Origin: DATCJU01 sp036562635
Lineage (GTDB): Bacteria > Actinomycetota > Actinomycetes > Mycobacteriales > Pseudonocardiaceae
Length of the DNA stretch: 9,249 nucleotides
NCBI GenBank assembly: GCA_036562635.1
Contig: DATCJU010000061.1
Coordinates: 1 to 9,249, forward strand
Direction of reading: 5' to 3'
The first letter of the stretch is position 1, and every line of letters starts with the position of its first letter. This document shows positions 1 through 5,728 of this stretch, piece by piece. The notes beneath the pieces were generated by a model, which made no database searches, was not told the DNA's origin, and worked only from the letters and a program-made list of their open reading frames with translations. A program made the position numbers and the translations under genes.

Positions 1-380
1 AGTCCGGGCCGTTCTACGACGGTTCGATCTTCCACCGGGTGATCGAGGGCTTCATGATCCAGGGCGGTGACCCGACGGGCACCGGTCGTGGCGGCCCCGG
101 CTACAAGTTCGCCGACGAGTTCCACCCCGAGCTGAGGTTCGACCGGCCCTACCTGCTGGCGATGGCCAACGCCGGGCCGAACACCAACGGCTCCCAGTTC
201 TTCATCACGGTGGCCCCCACCGCCTGGCTGAACTTCAGGCACACCATCTTCGGCGAGGTCGCCGACCAGGCGTCCCGCGACGTGGTCGACACCATCTCCC
301 GCACGCGCACCAACGCCCAGGACCGCCCGCTCCAGGACGTGGTGATCGAGCGGGTGACGATCGAGCGCGAGCCGGCCTGA
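1..380 (+). CDS. ppiA: Cyclophilin-type peptidyl-prolyl cis-trans isomerase, C-terminal part (5' end outside window)
   Basis: This is the last 125 codons of a cyclophilin, in the frame that begins at base 3; the start lies upstream of the window. Cyclophilins catalyse cis-trans isomerisation of Xaa-Pro bonds and assist protein folding. Counting from the first visible residue, all the signature active-site positions are present. They are FHR with Arg12, GFMIQGGD with Phe17, Met18 and Gln20, MANA at 54-57, NGSQFF with Gln65 and Phe67, Trp75 and His80. No signal or membrane segment is visible in the part seen, so I cannot say whether the full protein is cytoplasmic or exported. It ends in TGA 57 bp before the rhomboid gene on the same strand. 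In actinobacteria ppiA commonly lies a few genes from gyrA, which agrees with the rest of this window. Family assignment is secure; the gene symbol rests on synteny. Confidence 0.96.
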   Translation, partial: SGPFYDGSIFHRVIEGFMIQGGDPTGTGRGGPGYKFADEFHPELRFDRPYLLAMANAGPNTNGSQFFITVAPTAWLNFRHTIFGEVADQASRDVVDTISRTRTNAQDRPLQDVVIERVTIEREPA

Positions 381-436
381 TCCCCCGTCCCGAGGAGCCG
401 AGCACCGTGGTCCGTAGCGCCTGATCGGGGATTCCG

Positions 437-1354
437 ATGAGTGTCCCGCCCGGTCACCCCGTCCAGCCGGCGGCCGAACCGCCGTCGGAGCAGCCGGTCT
501 GTGTGCGACACCCGGACCGGTCGACCGGTCTGCGCTGCACCCGGTGCGAACGGCCCTCCTGTCCGGAGTGTCTGCGTGAGGCGGCCGTCGGCTACCAGTG
601 CGTCGACTGCGTGGCCGACGGCCGCCGTACCGCGCCGCGGCTGCGCACCGTGGCCGGGGCGACGGTGTCCCGGCGGACGGTCGTGGTGCCGTTCCTCATC
701 CTGGTCAACGTCGCGATCTATCTCTGGACCGCCGTCGAGGCGCGCAGCGGTGCCGACAACTACCGCTCGGCGCTGTTCCTGGACTGGTCGCTGTGGCCGC
801 CGGCGGTGGCGGTCGGTGAGTGGTGGCGACTGTTCACCTCGGGCTTTCTGCACTTCGGTCCGCTGCACCTGGCGTTCAACATGTTCGCGCTGTGGATCAT
901 CGGCCGGGACCTGGAACGGGTGCTCGGCTGGTTGCGGTTCAGCGCGGTCTACCTGCTGTCGTTGTTGGGCGGCTCGGCTGCGGTCTTCCTGTTCGGGGAG
1001 GTCGACACCTGGACGGCGGGGGCGTCCGGTGCGGTGTTCGGCCTGATGGCGGGGGTCACGGTGGCCGCGGTGCGGTTGCGGTTCGACCCGCGGCCCGCCC
1101 TGACCGTGATCGCGCTGAACCTGTTCCTGAGCATCACCCTGCCGGGGATCTCGCTGCTGGGGCACCTGGGTGGTCTGGTGATCGGTGCGGTGGCCACCGC
1201 GGGGTTGGTGTACGCGCCGCAGCGGCGTCGGACCCAGGTGCAGGTGGCCGTGCTGTTCGGTCTGCTGGTGCTGTTGGTGGTGCTGTTCGTCGTCCGGGAC
1301 GCCACCTATCCCGAGGTCGTCTGCATCGGTGGTGACTGTCTCCAGCTCGACTGA
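437..1354 (+). CDS. Rhomboid family intramembrane serine protease with N-terminal B-box-like zinc finger
   Basis: The protein has 305 residues and starts at ATG with a weak GGGGA ribosome site 5 nt upstream. Residues 22-58 carry Cys22-x2-His25, Cys34-x2-Cys37, Cys42-x2-Cys45 and Cys55-x2-Cys58, a B-box-like zinc-binding pattern in the cytosol. A six-helix rhomboid core follows from about residue 80. Its WR motif is Trp130-Arg131, and His139, His144 and Asn148 match GlpG His145, His150 and Asn154. The catalytic serine lies in GASGAVFG (Ser197) and the catalytic histidine is His243 in GHLGG. Both members of the Ser/His dyad are therefore present and the enzyme should be active, cutting transmembrane substrates within the membrane. 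An extra hydrophobic helix at about 267-286 is followed by a short tail with Cys296 and Cys301. The gene lies just downstream of ppiA and converges on the PH-domain gene. Its substrate is unknown. Confidence 0.95.
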   Translation: MSVPPGHPVQPAAEPPSEQPVCVRHPDRSTGLRCTRCERPSCPECLREAAVGYQCVDCVADGRRTAPRLRTVAGATVSRRTVVVPFLILVNVAIYLWTAVEARSGADNYRSALFLDWSLWPPAVAVGEWWRLFTSGFLHFGPLHLAFNMFALWIIGRDLERVLGWLRFSAVYLLSLLGGSAAVFLFGEVDTWTAGASGAVFGLMAGVTVAAVRLRFDPRPALTVIALNLFLSITLPGISLLGHLGGLVIGAVATAGLVYAPQRRRTQVQVAVLFGLLVLLVVLFVVRDATYPEVVCIGGDCLQLD

Positions 1355-1403
1355 GCGGGGTCGACCGGGCCGGTAGGTGGGTGTGGGCGCGGGCGTCGAC
1401 GTC

Positions 1404-1835
1404 TCAGTACGTGCGCAGCCGGTGCAGGTCGTCGGCGACGTCCTCCGGTTCCGCACCCAGGTCCAATCGGGTGAGCACGACCAGGTGCTCGGTCCCGTCG
1501 GGGTCGGTGGCGTCGATCTCCAGCACCGGCACCTCCCGGCCGAGACGCCGGGTGCGTACCACGCGGATGTTCTGCACCGCGGTCCAGGGCCACTCCCGTC
1601 GTCCGAGGAGGCCGCGTACCGCAAGGCCGGTGGGCCCGGCGGCCAGCCGGGGCCGGGCGACGGTGCCGTGCAGGGCGAGCACGAACAGGACGACGGTGGT
1701 GACGGCGGCGATCATCTGCCCCGCGGCCTCCGTACCGAGCACACACCAGACGGCGGCCAGGGCGGCGGCCACCCAGGCGGCGGCGACCGCCGTCGTCGGG
1801 GTCGACCAGTTTCCGGTGCCGGCTTCCGTGGTCAC
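1404..1835 (-). CDS. Small membrane protein with PH-like domain (Rv0010c-like)
   Basis: The protein has 143 residues and is read leftward from GTG at 1835, the first usable start in an open frame that runs further upstream without credible coding character. Two hydrophobic helices (about 15-33 and 39-56) form a hairpin. They are followed by a soluble beta-rich part (about 65-143) with the pattern of bacterial PH-like domains: TGLAVRGLLGRREWPW, then VQNIRVVRTRRLGREVPVLEID, then a strand and a C-terminal helix (EPEDVADDLHRLR). The position next to ppiA and on the opposite strand matches M. tuberculosis Rv0010c as I remember it. Its molecular function is not known; a membrane-bound adaptor is the usual guess. 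There is no Shine-Dalgarno at normal spacing before the GTG. Instead a four-codon reading frame overlaps the start and may couple translation. It converges on the rhomboid gene with no clear hairpin between. Confidence 0.85.
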   Translation of the reverse strand: MTTEAGTGNWSTPTTAVAAAWVAAALAAVWCVLGTEAAGQMIAAVTTVVLFVLALHGTVARPRLAAGPTGLAVRGLLGRREWPWTAVQNIRVVRTRRLGREVPVLEIDATDPDGTEHLVVLTRLDLGAEPEDVADDLHRLRTY

Positions 1836-1846
1836 CCTGTCAGCAT
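1832..1846 (-). promoter_or_regulatory. Possible four-codon leader ORF overlapping the PH-protein start
   Basis: Reading leftward, GGAGG at 1862-1858 is followed after 11 nt by ATG CTG ACA GGG TGA. The stop overlaps the GTG start of the PH-domain gene in the arrangement GTGA. The main start has no ribosome site of its own at normal spacing, so a ribosome recruited at this GGAGG could terminate and restart. This could be chance, because the same GGAGG is also half of an inverted repeat. Confidence 0.25.
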
Positions 1847-1857
1847 GGCGTATCTCG

Positions 1858-1873
1858 CCTCCGGGATCGGAGG
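1858..1873. promoter_or_regulatory. Short inverted repeat in the divergent PH-protein/thiolase promoter region
   Basis: CCTCCG and CGGAGG form perfect 6-bp arms around GGAT. The repeat sits between two divergent genes, 23 bp upstream of the PH-gene start and about 84 bp upstream of the thiolase start. It could be an operator or an RNA hairpin in the leftward leader. Short G/C arms of this kind are common by chance in high-GC DNA. Confidence 0.25.
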
Positions 1874-1894
1874 GTTCGGGGTGATCGATGACCC

Positions 1895-1923
1895 TTTCCG
1901 CGGACCCGACCGGTGGGTAGCAT
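1895..1923 (+). promoter_or_regulatory. Candidate thiolase promoter
   Basis: TAGCAT at 1918-1923 fits the actinobacterial -10 pattern TANNNT. TTTCCG at 1895-1900, 17 bp upstream, is a poor -35. Transcription would begin near 1930 and leave a short leader containing the TGAGGAGT ribosome site at 1943-1950. The call rests mainly on position and the -10 match. Confidence 0.3.
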
Positions 1924-1956
1924 CGCGACAAAGACAAGTTACTGAGGAGTAACACC

Positions 1957-3126
1957 ATGCGGGACGCGGTGATCTGTGCCGCCGTACGTACCCCGGTGGG
2001 GCGGCGCAAGGGCGGTCTGAAGGACGTGCACGCGGTGGATCTGGGTGCGGTGGTACTGCGCGCCCTCGTCGAACGCACCGGGATCGACCCCGCGGTGGTG
2101 GACGACGTGCACTGGGGCTGTGTCTCCCAGGTGGGGGAGCAGGCGTTCTGCGTGGGCCGGCAGACCGTGCTGGCCGCCGGGTGGCCCGAGTCCGTGCCCG
2201 GGGTGACCGTGGACCGGCAGTGCGGCTCCTCGCAGCAGGCCCTGCACCAGGCGGCCGCCGCGGTGGTCTCCGGGCAGGCCGACGTCGTGGTGGCCGGGGG
2301 CGTGGAGTCCATGACCCGGGTGCCGATGGGGTCGAACTTCCTCAACGGTCCGGGTGTGCCGTTCGGCCCGTCCGTCGAGCAGCGGTACGCCGAGCGGCTG
2401 CAGAGCACCGGGGGCACCTTCAACCAGGGGCTGGGTGCCGAGCTCATCGCGGAGAAGTGGGGGCTGTCCCAGACCCAGCTGGACGAGTACTCGCTGGCCT
2501 CGCACGCCCGGGCCGCGGCGGCGCAGGACGCTGGTGCGTTCGACGAGGAGATCGTGCCGGTGTCGCTGCCGGACGGGACCGTGGTGGAGAAGGACGAGGG
2601 GGTGCGTCGGGACTCGACGCTGGAGGCGCTGGCCGGGCTGAAGCCGGCGTTCCGGCCGGACGGGATGATCACCGCGGGCAACTCCTCGCAGATCTCCGAC
2701 GGCGCGGCCGCCCTGTTGGTGACCACCTCGGAGCGGGCGGCCCAGCTGGGCCTGACCCCGATGGCCCGGGTGCTGGCGACGGCGGTGGCCGGTGACGACC
2801 CCGTGCTGATGCTCACCGCTCCGATCCCCGCCACGGCGAAGGTGCTGGCCCGGGCCGGGCTGACCATCGACGAGATCGGAGCCTTCGAGGTCAACGAGGC
2901 GTTCGCTCCGGTGCCGCTGGCCTGGTTGGCCGAGACCGGTGCCGACCCGGAGCGACTCAACCCGCTGGGCGGGGCCATCGCGCTCGGCCACCCGCTGGGT
3001 GCCTCGGGGGCGAGGCTGGCCACCACGCTGCTGCACCACATGCGGCGTGCGGGTGTCCGCTACGGGCTGCAGACGATGTGCGAGGGCGGCGGGATGGCCA
3101 ACGCCACGGTGTTCGAGCTGCTCTGA
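1957..3126 (+). CDS. Thiolase (acetyl-CoA C-acyltransferase), FadA5-like
   Basis: This is a complete 389-residue thiolase, the usual length for a degradative or biosynthetic thiolase. ATG 1957 follows a clear TGAGGAGT ribosome site at 1943-1950. The nucleophile is Cys89 in VDRQCGSSQQA. The second active-site loop is VNEAFAP (Asn313-Phe316), the catalytic histidine is His345 in GGAIALGHPLGASG, and the acid/base cysteine is Cys375 in MCEGGGMA. All four thiolase signatures are intact, so the enzyme should either cleave 3-ketoacyl-CoA with CoA or condense two acyl-CoAs in the cytosol. The GGCVxQxGEQ-like stretch at 54-62 and the overall spacing recall mycobacterial FadA5 (steroid side-chain thiolase), but substrate cannot be set from sequence. 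No beta-oxidation partner (dehydrogenase, hydratase) is adjacent, so it is a single-gene unit between envelope genes. It converges on crgA. Confidence 0.95.
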   Translation: MRDAVICAAVRTPVGRRKGGLKDVHAVDLGAVVLRALVERTGIDPAVVDDVHWGCVSQVGEQAFCVGRQTVLAAGWPESVPGVTVDRQCGSSQQALHQAAAAVVSGQADVVVAGGVESMTRVPMGSNFLNGPGVPFGPSVEQRYAERLQSTGGTFNQGLGAELIAEKWGLSQTQLDEYSLASHARAAAAQDAGAFDEEIVPVSLPDGTVVEKDEGVRRDSTLEALAGLKPAFRPDGMITAGNSSQISDGAAALLVTTSERAAQLGLTPMARVLATAVAGDDPVLMLTAPIPATAKVLARAGLTIDEIGAFEVNEAFAPVPLAWLAETGADPERLNPLGGAIALGHPLGASGARLATTLLHHMRRAGVRYGLQTMCEGGGMANATVFELL

Positions 3127-3159
3127 CTTTCATCCGGACGGGGGACAAGGCCCACCCAG

Positions 3160-3276
3160 TTACCCACAACCTGATGGATTCTGTGGACAGAGGCTGTGGA
3201 CAACTTGGTGGAAAACGCTCGTTCTCTGTGGATGACCGCAGGTGAGAGGGTCAGTTATCCACAGCGGTTATCCACA
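3160..3276. promoter_or_regulatory. Cluster of six DnaA-box-like 9-mers
   Basis: Six sites match or nearly match the DnaA box (TTATCCACA, or actinobacterial TTGTCCACA). Forward sites are TTACCCACA 3160-3168, TTATCCACA 3255-3263 and TTATCCACA 3268-3276. Reverse sites are CTGTCCACA (complement of 3182-3190), TTGTCCACA (complement of 3195-3203) and TCATCCACA (complement of 3227-3235). Three are perfect consensus. Two pairs have the same 13-bp start-to-start spacing (3182/3195 and 3255/3268) and face each other around the single site at 3227. The cluster lies in a convergent gap (thiolase and crgA both end here), where promoter function is not expected. There is no dnaA, dnaN or AT-rich unwinding stretch beside it. 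I infer a DnaA-titrating or replication-control site rather than oriC itself. Confidence 0.75.
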
Positions 3277-3315
3277 GTGGGGATGAGTTACATCCATGTG
3301 GTTCAGTGGGTCCGG

Positions 3316-3351
3316 GGCCTGACGGAGCACAACCCTTGCTCCGGACAGGCC
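3316..3351 (+). terminator. Stem-loop downstream of thiolase, probable terminator
   Basis: GGCCTG 3316-3321 pairs with CAGGCC 3346-3351, and CGGAGCA 3323-3329 pairs with TGCTCCG 3337-3343. They are separated by a small internal bulge and a 7-nt loop. There is no T-run, as is common for actinobacterial terminators. It is placed to end thiolase transcription and to back up the next hairpin for crgA. Confidence 0.55.
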
Positions 3352-3355
3352 GGAA

Positions 3356-3397
3356 CGCGCTGCGGCCCGGGCGCCTTCACGCCCGGGCCGCAGCGCG
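3356..3397 (-). terminator. Long perfect hairpin downstream of crgA, probable bidirectional terminator
   Basis: An 18-bp perfect stem is formed by 3356-3373 and 3380-3397 around the 6-nt loop CCTTCA. The stem is almost entirely G/C. It begins about 40 bp past the crgA stop codon and also lies downstream of thiolase, so it probably stops transcription from both sides. Confidence 0.8.
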
Positions 3398-3437
3398 GCT
3401 CACGGAAGTCGCCGTACCCGAACCGTCCGTGGACGGC

Positions 3438-3704
3438 TCAGCGCCAGCGCATGGTCATCAACAGACCGATGATCATCAGCCCGAAGCCGATGCCGAAGTT
3501 CCACGCCCCCAGCTCGGCCATAAAATCGATCTTGTCGCCGGCCAGGTAGTTCGTCACCAGCCAGCCCAGCCCCAACAGCATCATCAGCAGCATCACGGCC
3601 ACGTAGACCGGGTGCGACGGACCGGCTGCCTTCGCCTTGACCGGAGTACGCCGGTCGGGCGGCGGGGTGTAGAGGGTCTTCTTACGGACCTTGGACTTGG
3701 GCAT
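3438..3704 (-). CDS. crgA: Cell division protein CrgA
   Basis: The protein has 88 residues. The start is ATG at 3704, chosen over a longer open frame because MPKSKVRKK is the conserved CrgA N-terminus and GAGGA lies 4 nt upstream. A basic cytosolic head (1-30) with the TPPP motif is followed by two transmembrane helices (about 33-53 and 69-86). The conserved stretches are GLGWLVTNYLAG and GAWNFGIGFGLMIIGLLMTMRWR, ending in Arg-Trp-Arg. CrgA is a small actinobacterial divisome membrane protein. In mycobacteria it is reported to contact FtsZ, FtsQ, FtsI and other septal proteins, and in Streptomyces it influences sporulation septation. Length, topology and neighbours (sortase, trpG, pknB) all agree. 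It is divergent from the sortase group, so the intervening region should hold its promoter. Confidence 0.97.
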   Translation of the reverse strand: MPKSKVRKKTLYTPPPDRRTPVKAKAAGPSHPVYVAVMLLMMLLGLGWLVTNYLAGDKIDFMAELGAWNFGIGFGLMIIGLLMTMRWR

Positions 3705-3756
3705 GCTGTCCTCGCCTGACGTCGGGCCGACGCGGATCGTCAGGGCGGTAGGTCCG

Positions 3757-3777
3757 CCGATCACCGCTGGTGATCGG
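3757..3777. promoter_or_regulatory. 21-bp inverted repeat in the crgA/sortase divergent region, candidate operator
   Basis: CCGATCACC 3757-3765 and GGTGATCGG 3769-3777 are perfect 9-bp arms around GCT. The repeat begins 52 bp upstream of the crgA start codon, where a repressor or activator of crgA could act, and about 130 bp upstream of the small ORF at 3906. The size and short spacer fit a dimeric regulator site. No regulator can be named. Confidence 0.4.
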
Positions 3778-3802
3778 TGAAACGCTCCCACCCTGTCGAC
3801 AC

Positions 3803-3813
3803 GTTAACTTAAC
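3803..3813. promoter_or_regulatory. AT-rich palindrome GTTAA-C-TTAAC, possible promoter element
   Basis: This 11-bp odd palindrome is a conspicuous AT-rich island in GC-rich DNA. It contains TAACTT, a TANNNT-type -10 match reading rightward, and TAAGTT reading leftward. It may be the core of a promoter for the rightward sortase group, or an upstream element for crgA. No convincing -35 is seen on either side. Confidence 0.3.
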
Positions 3814-3905
3814 CGAGAACCGGAACCCAGTGCACTGCGCTGGCCACCCGGAACCCGAAGAACACAGGTTCGTTCGGCCGGGTGAGGAGGACGAGAGGAG
3901 TTCGG

Positions 3906-4067
3906 GTGCGCAGGCCTACCGGGGCGGCCGGCACGGGCGCCCGGATCCGTCACCGGTGTGTGTCGCCCCACGAACCGGGGAGCAGCCCGGAACGCCCGGG
4001 CACGGCGTGGGCGTCCCAGTACCCAGACCCGTCGCGGTCGAACCCGGCACAGGAGGTGCCCAGGTGA
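3906..4067 (+). CDS. Possible small protein (53 residues) translationally coupled to the sortase
   Basis: GTG 3906 is preceded by AGAGGAG (3894-3900) at a 5-nt spacing. The frame ends in a TGA that overlaps the sortase GTG as GTGA, the classic four-base coupling. Roughly seven of 54 codons end in A or T, so third-position GC is as high as in the neighbouring real genes. The product would be rich in Arg, Pro and Ser, with one Cys-containing stretch (RHRCVSPHE) and a QYPDP segment. It has no membrane helix or signal peptide, and I recognise no family. An in-frame GTG at 3882 exists but lacks a ribosome site. The alternatives are a non-functional leader ORF, or noise in GC-rich DNA where open frames are frequent. 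If it is not real, 3705-4063 is a 359-bp gap containing only the regulatory sites listed. Confidence 0.45.
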   Translation: MRRPTGAAGTGARIRHRCVSPHEPGSSPERPGTAWASQYPDPSRSNPAQEVPR

Positions 4068-5683
4068 CGGAAGACCCCAGAATCCGGCCCCCGCACCCGA
4101 ACCCGCGGCGCCGGCCGGCCGCACACGGTGACGCGCAGGACGGTGGCGGCACCGCCCCGTACGGCAGGGGTGCCGGTCGGCCCGGGGCGAACCCCGTGCC
4201 TCCCCCCACCACGTCGTCGCCCCGGATTCCCCCGACCTCCGGCGCCACCGGCACCGGGCGGCACGCCGTCCCCGGCCGCTCCCCGGACCAGCCCACCGGG
4301 CGCCGCTACGCCTCCTCCCCGAACGAGGTGACCAGGCAGGTGCCCGCCACGGGCACGGGTCGTCGGCACCGTTACCGCGACGAACAGTCCGCCGAACCCA
4401 CCCGCTACCTCGCCCCGGGTGAACCGGGTCGGCACGGCACCGGAGGCCGCCGGTACCGCCAGGACCCGGCCCCCACCCCTCCGGCGACTCCACCGACTCC
4501 GCCGACCCCGCCCGCGGGGCGGCGGTACGCCACCGATCCCGGTACCACCCGGCGGGAGACACCCGGCGCCCCGGCCCGTCCCACCCGGCCCGGAGCGGCC
4601 CCCGCCACCCCCGGTGCTCGACGGCGTCCCGACCCGTCCGAGGCGGTCACCGAGGTCATCCCCACCGTTCCCGCCGCCGGGGTCGACCCCGCCGCGCCCA
4701 CCGAGATGCTGCCCCGCATCACCGGGAAGCCCGAGCCGGCCCGCGCCGCCCAGGACGACCCCCGTGCCGAGGAGCCCGAGGAGCCGGCGGAACCCGAGGA
4801 GCTCGAGGGTGACACCGAGGGCGGCGACGAGGACGGCGACAAGCGTCCCCGGAAGCAGAGCCGCGGTGGTGCTGCGCTCCGCACCTTCGGTGAGCTGATG
4901 CTCACCGCCGGACTGGTCGTGCTGCTGTTCGTGGTCTACGAGGCGTACGTCACCAACTGGATCTCGGCCGGCAAGCAGCGGGAGGCCACGGCCGCCCTGG
5001 ACGAGCGCTGGCGGAACGGGCAGGAGCCCACGCTGGAGGGTGGCGAGCGGACCACGAAGTACGCGGTGGCCGACGGTGAGGGCTTCGCCAAGCTCTACAT
5101 CCCGGCCTTCGGTCCGGACTTCGTGTTCACCATCCTCGAGGGCACCACCGACAAGATCCTGGAGAGCGGCCCCGGCCACTACAAGGGCACCGCGATGCCC
5201 GGGGAGGAGGGCAACTTCGCGGTCGCCGGGCACCGTGTCGGCAAGGGTGCCCCGTTCAACGACCTGGACATGCTGCAGTCGTGCGACGCCCTGGTCGTGG
5301 AGACCGCCACCCACTGGCACGTCTACCGGGTGCTGCCCATGGCCGAGGAGATCGACACCTGGTTCGACGGCAAGGGCGGTGAGGACCCCAAGTGCATCGG
5401 CGTGACCCCGTTGCGGGGCCACGGCCCCAACGGTGACGCCTACGCCAAGACCGTCGGCAGGGAGATCGTCAAGCCCAGCCAGAACGAGGTCATCGCCCCG
5501 GTGCCGCACCGGCCGGACGTCCAGCTGATGGAGAGCGAGCGGCTCGCGCTGATCACCCTGACCACCTGCCATCCCCGGTTCTCCGCCAAGGAGCGGTTGA
5601 TCATCCACGGGGTGCTGGTGGAATCGGTGGCCAAGGCCGATCTCGGGCCGGGCGAGCTGCCGGCGGCACTGCAGGAGAACTGA
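4064..5683 (+). CDS. srtE: Class E sortase with long Pro-rich cytoplasmic N-terminus
   Basis: The protein has 539 residues from GTG 4064, chosen because AGGAGGTG (4051-4058) lies 5 nt upstream; the open frame continues to 3770 but without such a site. Residues 1-270 are low-complexity: rich in Pro, Arg, Gly and Thr, with GRRY-type repeats near 79, 99, 128 and 152 and an acidic stretch at 230-260. One transmembrane helix (about 277-297) follows. The extracytoplasmic sortase domain spans about 330-525, with catalytic His390 (VAGHR), Cys502 in the class E motif TLTTCHP, and Arg511 (KERLI). Class E sortases join surface proteins carrying LAxTG-type signals to the cell wall, and in Streptomyces they anchor long chaplins. 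Streptomyces coelicolor keeps its srtE genes beside pknB, as here. The long tail is much larger than the short one usual for sortases. No substrate gene lies in the window. Confidence 0.93.
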   Translation: MTEDPRIRPPHPNPRRRPAAHGDAQDGGGTAPYGRGAGRPGANPVPPPTTSSPRIPPTSGATGTGRHAVPGRSPDQPTGRRYASSPNEVTRQVPATGTGRRHRYRDEQSAEPTRYLAPGEPGRHGTGGRRYRQDPAPTPPATPPTPPTPPAGRRYATDPGTTRRETPGAPARPTRPGAAPATPGARRRPDPSEAVTEVIPTVPAAGVDPAAPTEMLPRITGKPEPARAAQDDPRAEEPEEPAEPEELEGDTEGGDEDGDKRPRKQSRGGAALRTFGELMLTAGLVVLLFVVYEAYVTNWISAGKQREATAALDERWRNGQEPTLEGGERTTKYAVADGEGFAKLYIPAFGPDFVFTILEGTTDKILESGPGHYKGTAMPGEEGNFAVAGHRVGKGAPFNDLDMLQSCDALVVETATHWHVYRVLPMAEEIDTWFDGKGGEDPKCIGVTPLRGHGPNGDAYAKTVGREIVKPSQNEVIAPVPHRPDVQLMESERLALITLTTCHPRFSAKERLIIHGVLVESVAKADLGPGELPAALQEN

Positions 5684-5728
5684 TCGACACCGTCGGTCGG
5701 ATCACCACGTTCGAGGAGTTCTGCGTCG

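Noticed and set aside
1355..1403. Terminator between rhomboid and PH gene
   Set aside because: Only short palindromes around GTCGAC and ACCGG-G-CCGGT are present; no stem long enough to call.
149..1624. 491-codon leftward frame opposite ppiA and rhomboid
   Set aside because: The composition is typical shadow coding (Arg, Gly, His, Pro) and both opposite-strand genes have clear catalytic motifs.
1404..3041. 545-codon leftward frame spanning the thiolase and the PH gene
   Set aside because: Only the last 143 codons carry real protein character. The rest is antisense to thiolase.
3127..3437. Chromosomal origin (oriC) at the DnaA-box cluster
   Set aside because: No dnaA or dnaN beside it, no AT-rich unwinding region, and only six boxes, fewer than the large arrays of actinobacterial origins. 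A secondary DnaA-binding site fits better.
3705..3791. Longer CrgA starting at 3791
   Set aside because: The extra residues are not CrgA-like, and the conserved MPKSKVRKK start at 3704 has a ribosome site.
3770..4063. N-terminal extension of the sortase to ATG 3770
   Set aside because: There is no ribosome site at 3770, it would overlap the operator-like repeat, and GTG 4064 has a near-perfect site at 5-nt spacing.
3950..5608. 552-codon leftward frame opposite the sortase
   Set aside because: It is antisense to a sortase with an intact His/Cys/Arg site. The product is Gly/Val/Arg low-complexity sequence with no recognisable domain.
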